Below are positions 23,104 to 35,790 of a DNA stretch of 64,000 nt, one piece after another. The translations under genes and the position numbers were made by a program. The stretch is from Yamagishiella unicocca (Eukaryota > Chlorophyta > Chlorophyceae > Chlamydomonadales > Volvocaceae), in NCBI GenBank assembly GCA_003116995.1, contig BDSL01000045.1, forward strand, positions 666,836 through 730,835. The letters are read 5' to 3'. How positions within the stretch are numbered: position 1 is the stretch's first letter; the number at the start of each line of letters is the position of its first letter. Under the pieces are notes generated by a model. It was given only the letters and a program-made list of their open reading frames with translations, was not told where the DNA came from and ran no database searches.

Positions 23104-23932
23104 CTGACTTTATTGTCTCGCACACTATGCGTGGGCTGTGGCGTCTGCCATGTGTCCTTGTTTCGGTCTGTCGCGCGCTCTCCTTCCCCAGTTGCCACAC
23201 GCAACCTTGGTTTTCTGCAAATAGGACGGCTGTAGCTGTGCACTGCGCATCGTATTCGTATGTGTCGTAATCATTACAGATTATTGTTCATATTGTACAC
23301 CAACACGCAGCCTACCGGTACATATGCTGCACTACTACCTAGCACGAGTCGCACATTATTGGGGACATTATTGGTGAACATCGGCACCCAATAGCTCCCA
23401 CCATCCTCGCAATGGCATAAAAAACAGTAGAGACACACAGAATACACGGCAGTTAGGCAGGCTTGAAACTAAAGAAACCAACAACCGACGGCAGGACCGA
23501 CAACACCGCGGTATTCACAGTCAGGTGGCCTGAGCACATCTATCCGCGGAACCGAGACCTAACAGTCTATCTAACGAAGTTGTTGTAAAGCGTGAGTAGC
23601 AAATCGATCTCACCGCCGTCAAGTGTGGCCACTAACCGCCGCAAACTGCAGTTACAGATGCAATTCCGACACACATTGTACGCAGCAGCCGCTAGGTCTG
23701 TAGATAGGCTACTGGAATTTTATACTCCACTCCATACAAGGAAGTATGGAGTGTCGACGCGTTCGGCGCCTTTGGGGTCAGAAAATAAAGCTTCAACACC
23801 CCTGAGTCCGTCCGTGACACGCCATATCCCATCATATCCTTCCCAGTAACGAAACGATGCCAGGGCGAGGCGATGCACCCAGATGCACCCATCCACCCAT
23901 GAACGCGCCACCCGTGCATGGCGTGCATCAAA
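23104..23932. other. Region downstream of HSP22; hairpin and poly(A) candidate
   Basis: No convincing gene. A perfect 9-bp stem with 6-nt loop lies at 23729-23752 (actccatac / gtatggagt), about 180 bp past the HSP22 stop. A minus-strand TGTAA lies at 23652-23656, about 280 nt past the stop. Both are candidates for the HSP22 3' end. Confidence 0.4.
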
Positions 23933-24965
23933 TTACTCCGTTGCCGGGTTCCTCACCACGGCGGCACTGATGCTGATGCGGCGGGGCTTGGGCTTCTCCA
24001 CGACCTTGCGCGGAATGCTGACCGTCAACACGCCCTTGTCCAGCGCCGCCGCCACGCCGTCCACGTCAGCATCCTCCGGCAGCAGGAACGAGCGGCTGAA
24101 GCTGTAGCTGACGTCAAAGGTGGCAGCAGGAGCGGAGGCTGCGGCGGCCGTACCATGCTGGTCGGTCGGCGGGGCGGGCGTCGCCGCCTCAGCAGACGCA
24201 GCGTCCTCGGCAGCCGTGAAGCCATCATCAGAAGCATTCGTTGCCGGCTGGACGTTCCTGGATGTCTTCCGGCTGCCAGCGATGGTGAGGACTCGGTCGG
24301 GGCTGACGGACAGCTCAATGTCCTCCTCACCCATACCTGGCGCAGTACATCAGGCATAAAACATCATCAGGGAGGAGCGCCATGAATAGCTCAGCAGCGA
24401 GAATGTCAATGATGTGGAGCGGTCCAGCAGCAACCCACTTACCACAGGCTTGATCAGATGAGCAAAGGGAAAACCCTGAAAACAAGAGGCTTAAACCTAC
24501 TAACTGTTGACAACCCTCTTGCGCCCCTAATCGGCTGGGCGCAGCCGGGGCTTGCTTGCCAGGCCACAGCGATGTAGCGCATACTACGCACTTAGAGCCA
24601 GAGCGTAACGTGGACTTACCCGGGCAGTCGGACTGGAGCTCGTAGCGATCCTGTCGTGTCTTGATGTCGACGGGATGCACGCATGATGTCGTCTCACGCA
24701 GCCAGTCCGAGGAGAACACGTTGTCGAATATGCCCCACCGGCGTGCGAGCCCCAAGTTGCTGAGGTGCGGCGAGCGTTTGTATGGAGAGCACCGTCCAGA
24801 GGCCTGGCTGTACGGGCTGAGGTACAAGGCCTGGGGTTTGCAAGAGCTTCGCAGGCGCGGCATCATCACAGCGACGCGCGAAGCGCCGGAGCTCCTCAGG
24901 TGGCGACGTGCAGTCACGTTGACATTTGAAGAAGGCGTAAGCGTGATACTAGATACGACCGCCAT
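23933..24965 (-). CDS. HSP22-type small heat-shock protein, probably plastid-targeted
   Basis: Two exons, 24965-24620 and 24336-23933, joined in phase 1 (donor G|GTAAGTC), 249 residues. The N-terminal ~60 residues are Ser/Arg/Ala-rich with almost no acids (MAVVSSITLTPSSNVNVTAR), like a chloroplast transit peptide. The alpha-crystallin domain begins near DRYELQSDCPGMGEEDIELS and continues VSPDRVLTIAGSRK. A ~45-residue Ala/Thr/Pro/acidic insertion then interrupts the fold, followed by SYSFSRSFLLPEDADVDG and the C-terminal LDKGVLTVSIPRK. Such insertions are known from Chlamydomonas HSP22 proteins. Small Hsps are ATP-independent holdases that keep unfolding proteins soluble for Hsp70/ClpB. The upstream heat-shock elements support stress induction. 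The exact paralogue cannot be assigned. Confidence 0.88.
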
Positions 24966-25100
24966 TTTGGTAGGTCGGAAACGCGGAGCGCGCAGATGTC
25001 GGTTCGGTGTCGGTTGGGAGTAAAGGCAAGCGTCTCTTTGGTCAGGAATTTGAGGCTTTGTGGCTTATGATTCAGTGATGTTAACTTGTATCTGTGCGCA

Positions 25101-25216
25101 CTTATATTCTAATTGCTTTGGGGAGGCGGGACGGATGACGTGGGTTGTCCGTCGTCGTATGTTCGGCCAACTTCCCTCCGGCGAGGCCTCGAAGGTCCTT
25201 CCACGGCCTTCCGGAA
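25101..25216 (-). promoter_or_regulatory. Heat-shock elements and TATA box of the HSP22 gene
   Basis: TATAAG (minus strand, 25101-25106) lies about 140 bp upstream of the HSP22 ATG. Further upstream are TTC at 25199-25201, TTC at 25209-25211 and GAA at 25214-25216, with 10- and 5-bp spacing as in a gapped heat-shock element. A second TTC pair at 25162-25164 and 25172-25174 also has 10-bp spacing. The arrangement HSE - TATA - ATG fits an HSF1-driven promoter. Confidence 0.6.
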
Positions 25217-25856
25217 GCAACGTATCTTCAAAAGACGTTATCAATTGGCTTTGCCGTGACGTGGCGAATCAGCTACCTGTGATCTTGCAAGAATGCGAGA
25301 CTTGAAATCCTGCCCGATTGTGGTTTCCTATGTGTTCGGAGCGAGATTTCAAGGGTGGGAGATGCCAAGTGAAATGTTATGTTACTTGATGTAAAGTAGA
25401 CCACGTTGTGCTGTACCGGTACTCCGTCGTAAAGCACACTGCGACGTAATTCGTCAGGCCAGACTACTTGTATCCCGACAGCGACCAGACCAACCAGACA
25501 TCCCTTAAACAAATATTATGCATATTATTGAAGTTGATTTAATTTTATTGGCAAGCAGACTTACGGGCGTGCGGCGCGACAACGAGAGGGTCCGGTATTC
25601 CCAAAACAAGCTGCGAATGCTTATTGGAGGCTCGAAATGGTAGATTGGTGCCAAGTTGCCCGGCCACCTCGCGTATTCCGTTGCAGTATCAGTATCACAG
25701 CAGTCCTGTCCGGGTAAAACCGCATCGATACGGCCACCAACGGCGCCGCATAGCATTTCCAGGCAAGCTACTTGATTGACTGGGCGCGGCTGCCTAATTT
25801 TGTTGTAATCGGTTACAGTGGGTTCCAGACCAAGAGGTAGATCCATCGGGTGCTGT
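25217..25856. other. Intergenic, no gene seen
   Basis: AT-richer sequence between the HSP22 promoter and the repeat block. Short open frames on both strands show no splice context or recognisable motif. Confidence 0.3.
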
Positions 25857-26800
25857 GGTTGCTGTGTCGAGAGGTGGTTGCTGTGTCGAGAGGTGGTTGC
25901 TGTGTCGAGAGATTCGTCTGGCGCTTTGCGGGGGGGGGGAGGAGATGTAATAGGTGGTCTGGGCGTGTATGGGTCGTGTGCACTTGCTCGAGAGGTTAGT
26001 ACTCGGATACAAGTAGTTACATTGGATTGTTTTAAATAGGAGGTTACAGCTTAATACCGGGATTTTCCCGCCTCCCGTCGTCCTATTGGTGCCACCTGAT
26101 CCTCCCATTGCTAATGGGACGGCGCCTCAAGGCCGACCCCGGCTCAAGGCCGACGTCTCCTGGTCCTCCCATTGGTAACTGACACCGGCTCAAGGCCAAT
26201 GCCATCTGATCCTCCCAGGAATTGGCTCAGTGCCGACACCTGCACACCTCCTTATCCTCCCATTACTATCTGACGCGGGCCTAAGGCCAGATCCACCTGA
26301 TCCTCCCATTAGGAACGGAACTGACGCCGGCTCAAGGCCGTCGCCTCCTGATCCTCGAATTGGTCCCCAAGGCGGCTCAAGGCCGATGCCACCTGATCCT
26401 CCCCGGAGTTGGCTCGGCGCCGACACCTTCATCACTGCCTGGCGCACGATGCCTTCAACCCAAACTCGAGTCCGACGCATGCCGCACTGCCTTGTTACCA
26501 AACCCTGGCATCCCTACCCCTCGCAACACATGGCGGATTATACGACCCGCGCATGGCATCAGCCTTCCTTAACCCCCATGGCGTCAGCCTCCCTTAACCC
26601 CCAGCCCGTCACATGGCCCCCCTTCCCAACACGTGCAACCGTGCGTTACAATAACAACGTGCAGGCACCACAGACCGCGCATAGTGTCCGAACCCCCTCC
26701 CCTTCCTAACACATGGCAGGCGCCACAGCCCGCGCATAGTGTCCGAGACCCCCCCTCCCAGATCCATCCCTGCACATGCCTCACATCGCCCTTGAACCCT
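25857..26800 (+). repeat. Left repeat block (flank of the array, duplicated at 43.4 kb)
   Basis: Begins with three 19-bp tandem units (gagaggtggttgctgtgtc). It then matches 43440-44500 in order: gagatgtaata, cacttgctcgagaggttag, the ctcaaggcc / cctcccattg interspersed motifs, cgcacgatgccttcaaccca, and the acacatggcaggcgccacag minisatellite. The divergence suggests an old duplication. No coding potential recognised. Confidence 0.75.
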
Positions 26801-26972
26801 GTCCATCCCTGAGGCGTACACATGACACCTCCAACCCAAGCCCGAGCCCACCGCATGCCGCGCTTCGTACCAAACCCAAGCCCGAAGCATGCCGTACGTG
26901 ACCCCAAAACCAGCCCAGCACATGCCGTACATAACCTCCGAAGCCCACCCATCCCTGAGCAAGCACCCGTAC

Positions 26973-28300
26973 CTTGAAAGGACTCCGCGACGGCCAAAGA
27001 AGCTCCTCCGTGGTGGGCGTCTGCTGTCCAGAAGCCGCGGCGGCTAAGCTTACGGCGGCGGCAGCTGCTTGCCACCGCCGAACCGGTGTTGGCAGGACTC
27101 CCCTGGAGCGTAGGACAACATTGATGAGGACTACGTTAGTTGACTTGCGATGAATGCTTATTACGCGCCAGCATCGTATTCCACCCCGCGTGCTTCGAAC
27201 AAGTGACCCCCCTTTTTTACGCTGACAACATCGTGTACCTCCCTCATTCCCCCCCAGGACCCGCACCTACATATCTCACCTTTGATGGTCACCAGCAGGT
27301 GGACAGCGGGTAGGCGGCGGTTACGCTTCCTAGTATGATGGAACTCCTCTCCGGCCCTTGAAGGCGCAGATCCTCGCTCGCAGCAGGCAGGGAGCTCCGG
27401 CCGGGGCGCAGTTGCACGTAGGTCTCCAGCGACGAACATGAGAGCTCGGGCGATGTAGGCAGGGTGAAAAAATGGATACGGAGTGGGAGGGAGTGGGGCA
27501 TGTAACAGTAGTTGGTGCACGGTGCACAACGGTGACGTGTACGTATGGGAATTGGCACAAAGGGAACGCCGGGACGAAGGGTGAGGCAAGGCATCCGCTG
27601 CACCGAAGGCTGAAATACTGCTGCAAGAAAGCTGGCTGCTGAAGGCTGCGCGGGTGGCTGACGGGTGGCTGACGCTGAAGGTTTGGCTGGCTGGCTGAAG
27701 TACTGGCTGAGCAGTGCAGCAGATAACTTGCCCCACCCGATCGATTCTCCACGGCAGGCGTGCACGTTGCGAGCAATCTTGGTCGGAAACGCGCAGTGGG
27801 CACGTGAACAAGCAACAGGCAGCATCCTACTTAAGGTACCCAAAAGTCCCGTTACTGGCAGCCCAACGAATGAAGGTTTCCCGAATCTGACCTTGCTTAC
27901 TGGCCAGGTGGCCTTCCTGCCCTACCTGGCCCTGGCCTCACCCCCAAACCGAAACCCAACGGGCCAACCCCGTGCCCGGACACAACTGTGCGTACCTTGC
28001 CTTGCGTTGTGCCTGCTCAATAATGTCGCTCTCTGCGGTCGAGCTCGAGTTGCCGCCGGCCGCAGCGGCAGCAACGGCGCTTACAGCCGCATCACCAGCA
28101 TGTGAAAGACGCTCCAGCGCCTGTAATAATCCGCGGGGAGAAGTTTTTTGGTTTGGTTAACATTTTGTAATAAGTTTATTTATTTGTATCACACAGGGTA
28201 CGCATCAGCACTGAACGCGATATCCCGGATGCTCATTCGCGACCCACGCAGGGAGACGATGACGACAACAAGCATGTACAGCTCGGGAGGAACCCACTTG
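26973..28300 (-). pseudogene. Array copy A of an unknown multi-exon gene
   Basis: Minus-strand exon relics that splice in phase. About 28300-28195 reads HLGKWVPPELYMLVVVIVSL ... SIRDIAFSADAYP, with a CCT|GTGTGA donor. 28120-27996 follows acceptor attattacag and reads ALERLSHAGDAAVSAV ... ESDIIEQAQRKA, phase 2, donor AG|GTACGC. 27356-27280 reads AGEEFHHTRKRNRRLP ... LLVTIK, phase 1, donor G|GTGAGA. The next exon, 27102-26973, has one extra base (ggttcgg instead of ggccgg in the isolated copy) and runs into TAA. No family recognised. It may be a decayed gene or repeat-derived. Confidence 0.5.
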
Positions 28301-28403
28301 CCAAGATGTCTCCGGGATGGGCCGCCTCAGCTGCAGGCGAAGAGCCGGTTGCCGTACGTCGTGCCTGCTCAATAATAATGTCGCTGCCGGCCGCAGCGGT
28401 AGC

Positions 28404-29373
28404 AAAACGGCTCTTCACGTCACCGCCGCATCACAAGCATCCTAAAAAAGCTCCACCGCCCTTACTATAATCCGCGGGGAGCCGCCCACATGGAGACCTG
28501 GGGGCGGGTCTACCGCCATCAGGGGGCTAGCTCCAGTCCTGCGGGGGAACGGACACGAAGGCGGGAATACGGGGGGCGCTGCGTCCTGGCGCGCTAGCGC
28601 AATCACCCCGGAGGGCGGGGGGCGCCAGAGTCCTCGTGCTCTGAACGCAATCACCCCGCCCTCATCCACACGCCCCGGTCGAAGGCGACGGTACGAACCT
28701 GCCCGCGAGCACGCAGCCGTGCCGCCGCAGGCAAAAACCCAGTCCCAAACGCAAAGCTCCTGAAGGGGCCCTGCGTACCCCATCCCTAATCAATAACCCC
28801 CAACCCAAGCCCGAGCCCACCGCATGCCGCACTTCGTACCAAACCCAAGCCCGATGCATGCCGTACGTGACCCCAAAACCAGCCCAGCAAAACGGCTCTT
28901 CACGTCACCGCCGCATCATAAGCATCCTAAAAGAGCTCCACCGCCCTTACTATAATCCGCGGGGAGCCGCCCACATGGAGACCTGGGGGCGGGTCTACCG
29001 CCATCAGGGGGCTAGCTCCAGTCCTGCGGGGGAACGGACACGAAGGCGGGAATACGGGGGGCGCTGCGTCCTGGCGCGCTAGCGCAATCACCCCGGAGGG
29101 CGGGGGGCGCCAGAGTCCTCGTGCTCTGAACGCAATCACCCCGCCCTCATCCACACGCCCCGGTCGAAGGCGACGGTACGAACCTGCCCGCGAGCACGCA
29201 GCCCTGCCGCCGCAGGCAAAAACCCAGTCCCAAACGCAAAGCTCCTGAAGGGGCCCTGCGTACCCCATCCCTAAGCAATAACCCCCAACCCAAGCCCGAG
29301 CCCACCGCATGCCGCACTTCGTACCAAACCCAAGCCCGAAGCATGCCGTACGTGACCCCAGAACCAGCCCAGC
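28404..29373 (+). repeat. 485-bp unit x2
   Basis: Each unit starts aaaacggctcttcacg and ends in accccaaaaccagcccagc. The unit contains a degenerate copy of the core's minus-strand exon, followed by the cccacatggagacctggggg segment. Confidence 0.95.
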
Positions 29374-29426
29374 ACATGCCGTACATAACCTCCGAAGCCC
29401 ACCCATCCCTGAGCAAGCACCCGTAC

Positions 29427-30755
29427 CTTGAAAGGACTCCGCGACGGCCAAAGAAGCTCCTCCGTGGTGGGCGTCTGCTGTCCAGAAGCCGCGGCGGCTA
29501 AGCTTACGGCGGCGGCAGCTGCTTGCCACCGCCGAACCGGTGTTGGCAGGACTCCCCTGGAGCGTAGGACACCATTGATGAGGACTACGTTAGTTGACTT
29601 GCGATGAATGCTTATCACGCGCCAGCATCGTATTCCACCCCGCGTGCTTCGAACAAGTGACCCCCCTTTTTTACGCTGACAACATCGTGCACCTCCCTCA
29701 TTCCCCCCCAGGACCCGCACCTACATATCTCACCTTTGATGGTCACCAGCAGGTGGACAGCGGGTAGGCGGCGGTTACGCTTCCTAGTCTGATGGAACTC
29801 CTCTCCGGCCCTTGCAGGCGCAGATCCTCGCTCGCAGCAGGCAGGGAGCTCCGGCCGGGGCGCAGTTGCACGTAGGTCTTGAGCGACGAACAGGAGAGCT
29901 CGGGCGATGTAGGCAGGGTGAAAAATGGATACGGCGTGGGAGGGAGTGGGGGCATGTAACAGCAGTTGGTGCACGGTGCACAACGGTGACGTGTACGTAT
30001 GGGGATTGGCACAAAGGGAACGCCGGGACGAAGGGTGAGGCAAGGCATCCGCTGCACCGAAGGCTGAAATACGGCTGCAAGAAAGCTGGCTGCTGAAGGC
30101 TGCACGGGTGGCTGACGGGTGGCTGACGCTGAAGGTTTGGCTGGCTGGCTGAAGTACTGGCTGAGCAGTGCAGCAGATAACTTGCCCCACCCAATCGATT
30201 CTCCACGGCAGGCGTGCAAGTTGCGAGCAATCTTGGTCGGAAACGCGCAGTGGGCACGTGAACGAGCAACAGGCAGCATCCTACTAAAGGTACCCAAAAG
30301 TCCCGTTACTGGCAGCCCAACGAATGAAGGTTTCCCGAATCTGACCTTGCTTACTGGCCAGGTGGCCTTCCTGCCCTACCTGGCCCTGGCCTCACCCCCA
30401 AACCGAAACCCAACGGGCCAACCCCGTGCCCGGACACAACTGTGCGTACCTTGCCTTACGTTGTGCCTGCTCAATAATGTCGCTCTCTGCGGTCGAGCTC
30501 GAGTTGCCGCCGGCCGCAGCGGCAGCAACGGCGCTTACAGCCGCATCACCAGCATGTGAAAGACGCTCCAGCGCCTGTAATAATCCGCGGGGAAAGGTGT
30601 TTTGGTTTGGTTAACATTTTGTAATAAGTTTATTTATTTGTATCACACAGGGTACGCATCAGCACTGAAAGCGATATCCCGGATGTTCGTTCGCGACCCA
30701 CGCAGGGAGACGATGACGACAACAAGCATGTACAGCTCGGGAGGAACCCACCTGC
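29427..30755 (-). pseudogene. Array copy B of the same gene
   Basis: Same exon order as copy A, shifted by 2454 bp: 30574-30450, 29810-29734 and 29556-29427. One exon carries a synonymous CGC to CGT change relative to A, and FHHT becomes FHQT. The one-base insertion in the last exon is shared with the other array copies. Confidence 0.5.
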
Positions 30756-30857
30756 CAGGATGTCTCCGGGATGGGCCGCCTCAGCTGCAGGCGAAGAGCC
30801 GGTTGCCGTACGTCGTGCCTGCTCAATAATAATGTCGCTGCCGGCCGCAGCGGTAGC

Positions 30858-32797
30858 AAAACGGCTGTTCACTTCACCGCCGCATCACAAGCATCCTAAA
30901 AAAGCTCCGCCGCCCTTACTATAATCCGCGGGGAGCCGCCCACATGGAGACCTGGGGGCGGGTCTACCGCCATCAGGGGGCTAGCTCCAGTCCTGCGGGG
31001 GAACGGACACGAAGGCGGGAATACGGGGGGCGCTGCGTCCTGGCGCGCTAGCGCAATCACCCCGGAGGGCGGGGGGCGCCAGAGTCCTCGTGCTCTGAAC
31101 GCAATCACCCCGCCCTCATCCACACGCCCCGGTCGAAGGCGACGGTACGAACCTGCCCGCGAGCACGCAGCCGTGCCGCCGCAGGCAAAAACCCAGTCCC
31201 AAACGCAAAGCTCCTGAAGGGGCCCTGCGTACCCCATCCCTAATCAATAACCCCCAACCCAAGCCCGAGCCCACCGCATGCCGCACTTCGTACCAAACCC
31301 AAGCCCGATGCATGCCGTACGTGACCCCAAAACCAGCCCAGCAAAACGGCTCTTCACGTCACCGCCGCATCATAAGCATCCTAAAAGAGCTCCACCGCCC
31401 TTACTATAATCCGCGGGGAGCCGCCCACATGGAGACCTGGGGGCGGGTCTACCGCCATCAGGGGGCTAGCTCCAGTCCTGCGGGGGAACGGACACGAAGG
31501 CGGGAATACGGGGGGCGCTGCGTCCTGGCGCGCTAGCGCAATCACCCCGGAGGGCGGGGGGCGCCAGAGTCCTCGTGCTCTGAACGCAATCACCCCGCCC
31601 TCATCCACACGCCCCGGTCGAAGGCGACGGTACGAACCTGCCCGCGAGCACGCAGCCCTGCCGCCGCAGGCAAAAACCCAGTCCCAAACGCAAAGCTCCT
31701 GAAGGGGCCCTGCGTACCCCATCCCTAAGCAATAACCCCCAACCCAAGCCCGAGCCCACCGCATGCCGCACTTCGTACCAAACCCAAGCCCGATGCATGC
31801 CGTACGTGACCCCAAAACCAGCCCAGCAAAACGGCTCTTCACGTCACCGCCGCATCATAAGCATCCTAAAAGAGCTCCACCGCCCTTACTATAATCCGCG
31901 GGGAGCCGCCCACATGGAGACCTGGGGGCGGGTCTACCGCCATCAGGGGGCTAGCTCCAGTCCTGCGGGGGAACGGACACGAAGGCGGGAATACGGGGGG
32001 CGCTGCGTCCTGGCGCGCTAGCGCAATCACCCCGGAGGGCGGGGGGCGCCAGAGTCCTCGTGCTCTGAACGCAATCACCCCGCCCTCATCCACACGCCCC
32101 GGTCGAAGGCGACGGTACGAACCTGCCCGCGAGCACGCAGCCCTGCCGCCGCAGGCAAAAACCCAGTCCCAAACGCAAAGCTCCTGAAGGGGCCCTGCGT
32201 ACCCCATCCCTAAGCAATAACCCCCAACCCAAGCCCGAGCCCACCGCATGCCGCACTTCGTACCAAACCCAAGCCCGATGCATGCCGTACGTGACCCCAA
32301 AACCAGCCCAGCAAAACGGCTCTTCACGTCACCGCCGCATCATAAGCATCCTAAAAGAGCTCCACCGCCCTTACTATAATCCGCGGGGAGCCGCCCACAT
32401 GGAGACCTGGGGGCGGGTCTACCGCCATCAGGGGGCTAGCTCCAGTCCTGCGGGGGAACGGACACGAAGGCGGGAATACGGGGGGCGCTGCGTCCTGGCG
32501 CGCTAGCGCAATCACCCCGGAGGGCGGGGGGCGCCAGAGTCCTCGTGCTCTGAACGCAATCACCCCGCCCTCATCCACACGCCCCGGTCGAAGGCGACGG
32601 TACGAACCTGCCCGCGAGCACGCAGCCCTGCCGCCGCAGGCAAAAACCCAGTCCCAAACGCAAAGCTCCTGAAGGGGCCCTGCGTACCCCATCCCTAAGC
32701 AATAACCCCCAACCCAAGCCCGAGCCCACCGCATGCCGCACTTCGTACCAAACCCAAGCCCGAAGCATGCCGTACGTGACCCCAGAACCAGCCCAGC
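30858..32797 (+). repeat. 485-bp unit x4
   Basis: Units start at 30858, 31343, 31828 and 32313. Apart from a few substitutions (for example catcacaagcat versus catcataagcat in the first versus later units) they are identical. Confidence 0.95.
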
Positions 32798-32850
32798 ACA
32801 TGCCGTACATAACCTCCGAAGCCCACCCATCCCTGAGCAAGCACCCGTAC

Positions 32851-34180
32851 CTTGAAAGGACTCCGCGACGGCCAAAGAAGCTCCTCCGTGGTGGGCGTCT
32901 GCTGTCCAGAAGCCGCGGCGGCTAAGCTTACGGCGGCGGCAGCTGCTTGCCACCGCCGAACCGGTGTTGGCAGGACTCCCCTGGAGCGTAGGACACCATT
33001 GATGAGGACTACGTTAGTTGACTTGCGATGAATGCTTATCACGCGCCAGCATCGTATTCCACCCCGCGTGCTTCGAACAAGTGACCCCCCTTTTTTACGC
33101 TGACAACATCGTGCACCTCCCTCATTCCCCCCCAGGACCCGCACCTACATATCTCACCTTTGATGGTCACCAGCAGGTGGACAGCGGGTAGGCGGCGGTT
33201 ACGCTTCCTAGTCTGATGGAACTCCTCTCCGGCCCTTGCAGGCGCAGATCCTCGCTCGCAGCAGGCAGGGAGCTCCGGCCGGGGCGCAGTTGCACGTAGG
33301 TCTTGAGCGACGAACAGGAGAGCTCGGGCGATGTAGGCAGGGTGGAAGAATGGATACGGAGTGGGAGGGAGTGGGGGCATGTAACAGTTGTTGGTGCACG
33401 GTGCACAACGGTGACGTGTACGTATGGGGATTGGCACAAAGGGAACGCCGGGACGAAGGGTGAGGCAAGGCATCCGCTGCACCGAAGGCTGAAATACGGC
33501 TGCAAGAAAGCTGGCTGTTGAAGGCTGCACGGGTGGCTGACGGGTGGCTGACGCTGAAGGTTTGGCTGGCTGGCTGAAGTACTGGCTGAGCAGTGCAGCA
33601 GATAACTTGCCCCACCCAATCGATTCTCCACGGCAGGCATGCAAGTTGCGAGCAATCTTGGTCGGAAACGCGCAGTGGGCACGTGAACAAGCAACAGGCA
33701 GCATCTTACTAAAGGTACCCAAAAGTCCCGTTACTGGCAGCCCAACGAATGAAGGTTTCCCGAATCTGACCTTGCTTACTGGCCAGGTGGCCTTCCTGCC
33801 CTACCTGGCCCTGGCCTCACCCCCAAACCGAAACCCAACGGGCCAACCCCGTGCCCGGACACAACTGCGCGTACCTTGCCTTACGTTGTGCCTGCTCAAT
33901 AATGTCGCTCTCTGCGGTCGAGCTCGAGTTGCCGCCGGCCGCAGCGGCAGCAACGGCGCTTACAGCCGCATCACCAGCATGTGAAAGACGCTCCAGCGCC
34001 TGTAATAATCCGCGGGGAAAGGTGTTTTGGTTTGGTTAACATTTTGTAATAAGTTTATTTATTTGTATCACACAGGGTACGCATCAGCACTGAAAGCGAT
34101 ATCCCGGATGTTCATTCGCGACCCACGCAGGGAGACGATGACGACAACAAGCATGTACAGCTCGGGAGGAACCCACTTGC
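32851..34180 (-). pseudogene. Array copy C of the same gene
   Basis: Core exon at 33999-33875; neighbouring exons lie at the equivalent offsets. Same frame-breaking base in the terminal exon as A and B. Almost identical to copy D. Confidence 0.5.
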
Positions 34181-34282
34181 CAAGATGTCTCCGGGATGGG
34201 CCGCCTCAGCTGCAGGCGAAGAGCCGGTTGCCGTACGTCGTGCCTGCTCAATAATAATGTCGCTGCCGGCCGCAGCGGTAGC

Positions 34283-35737
34283 AAAACGGCTGTTCACTTC
34301 ACCGCCGCATCACAAGCATCCTAAAAAAGCTCCGCCGCCCTTACTATAATCCGCGGGGAGCCGCCCACATGGAGACCTGGGGGCGGGTCTACCGCCATCA
34401 GGGGGCTAGCTCCAGTCCTGCGGGGGAACGGACACGAAGGCGGGAATACGGGGGGCGCTGCGTCCTGGCGCGCTAGCGCAATCACCCCGGAGGGCGGGGG
34501 GCGCCAGAGTCCTCGTGCTCTGAACGCAATCACCCCGCCCTCATCCACACGCCCCGGTCGAAGGCGACGGTACGAACCTGCCCGCGAGCACGCAGCCGTG
34601 CCGCCGCAGGCAAAAACCCAGTCCCAAACGCAAAGCTCCTGAAGGGGCCCTGCGTACCCCATCCCTAAGCAATAACCCCCAACCCAAGCCCGAGCCCACC
34701 GCATGCCGCACTTCGTACCAAACCCAAGCCCGATGCATGCCGTACGTGACCCCAAAACCAGCCCAGCAAAACGGCTCTTCACGTCACCGCCGCATCATAA
34801 GCATCCTAAAAGAGCTCCACCGCCCTTACTATAATCCGCGGGGAGCCGCCCACATGGAGACCTGGGGGCGGGTCTACCGCCATCAGGGGGCTAGCTCCAG
34901 TCCTGCGGGGGAACGGACACGAAGGCGGGAATACGGGGGGCGCTGCGTCCTGGCGCGCTAGCGCAATCACCCCGGAGGGCGGGGGGCGCCAGAGTCCTCG
35001 TGCTCTGAACGCAATCACCCCGCCCTCATCCACACGCCCCGGTCGAAGGCGACGGTACGAACCTGCCCGCGAGCACGCAGCCGTGCCGCCGCAGGCAAAA
35101 ACCCAGTCCCAAACGCAAAGCTCCTGAAGGGGCCCTGCGTACCCCATCCCTAAGCAATAACCCCCAACCCAAGCCCGAGCCCACCGCATGCCGCACTTCG
35201 TACCAAACCCAAGCCCGATGCATGCCGTACGTGACCCCAAAACCAGCCCAGCAAAACGGCTCTTCACGTCACCGCCGCATCATAAGCATCCTAAAAGAGC
35301 TCCACCGCCCTTACTATAATCCGCGGGGAGCCGCCCACATGGAGACCTGGGGGCGGGTCTACCGCCATCAGGGGGCTAGCTCCAGTCCTGCGGGGGAACG
35401 GACACGAAGGCGGGAATACGGGGGGCGCTGCGTCCTGGCGCGCTAGCGCAATCACCCCGGAGGGCGGGGGGCGCCAGAGTCCTCGTGCTCTGAACGCAAT
35501 CACCCCGCCCTCATCCACACGCCCCGGTCGAAGGCGACGGTACGAACCTGCCCGCGAGCACGCAGCCCTGCCGCCGCAGGCAAAAACCCAGTCCCAAACG
35601 CAAAGCTCCTGAAGGGGCCCTGCGTACCCCATCCCTAAGCAATAACCCCCAACCCAAGCCCGAGCCCACCGCATGCCGCACTTCGTACCAAACCCAAGCC
35701 CGAAGCATGCCGTACGTGACCCCAGAACCAGCCCAGC
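34283..35737 (+). repeat. 485-bp unit x3
   Basis: Units start at 34283, 34768 and 35253. The first unit carries the same leading variants (ctgttcacttc, agctccgccgcc) as the first unit of the preceding block, so position within a block is conserved. Confidence 0.95.
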
Positions 35738-35790
35738 ACATGCCGTACATAACCTCCGAAGCCCACCCATCCCTGAGCAAGCACCCGTAC

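Noticed and set aside
28404..29373. CRISPR-like array
   Set aside because: Repeats are 485 bp without short spacers and the window is eukaryotic nuclear DNA.
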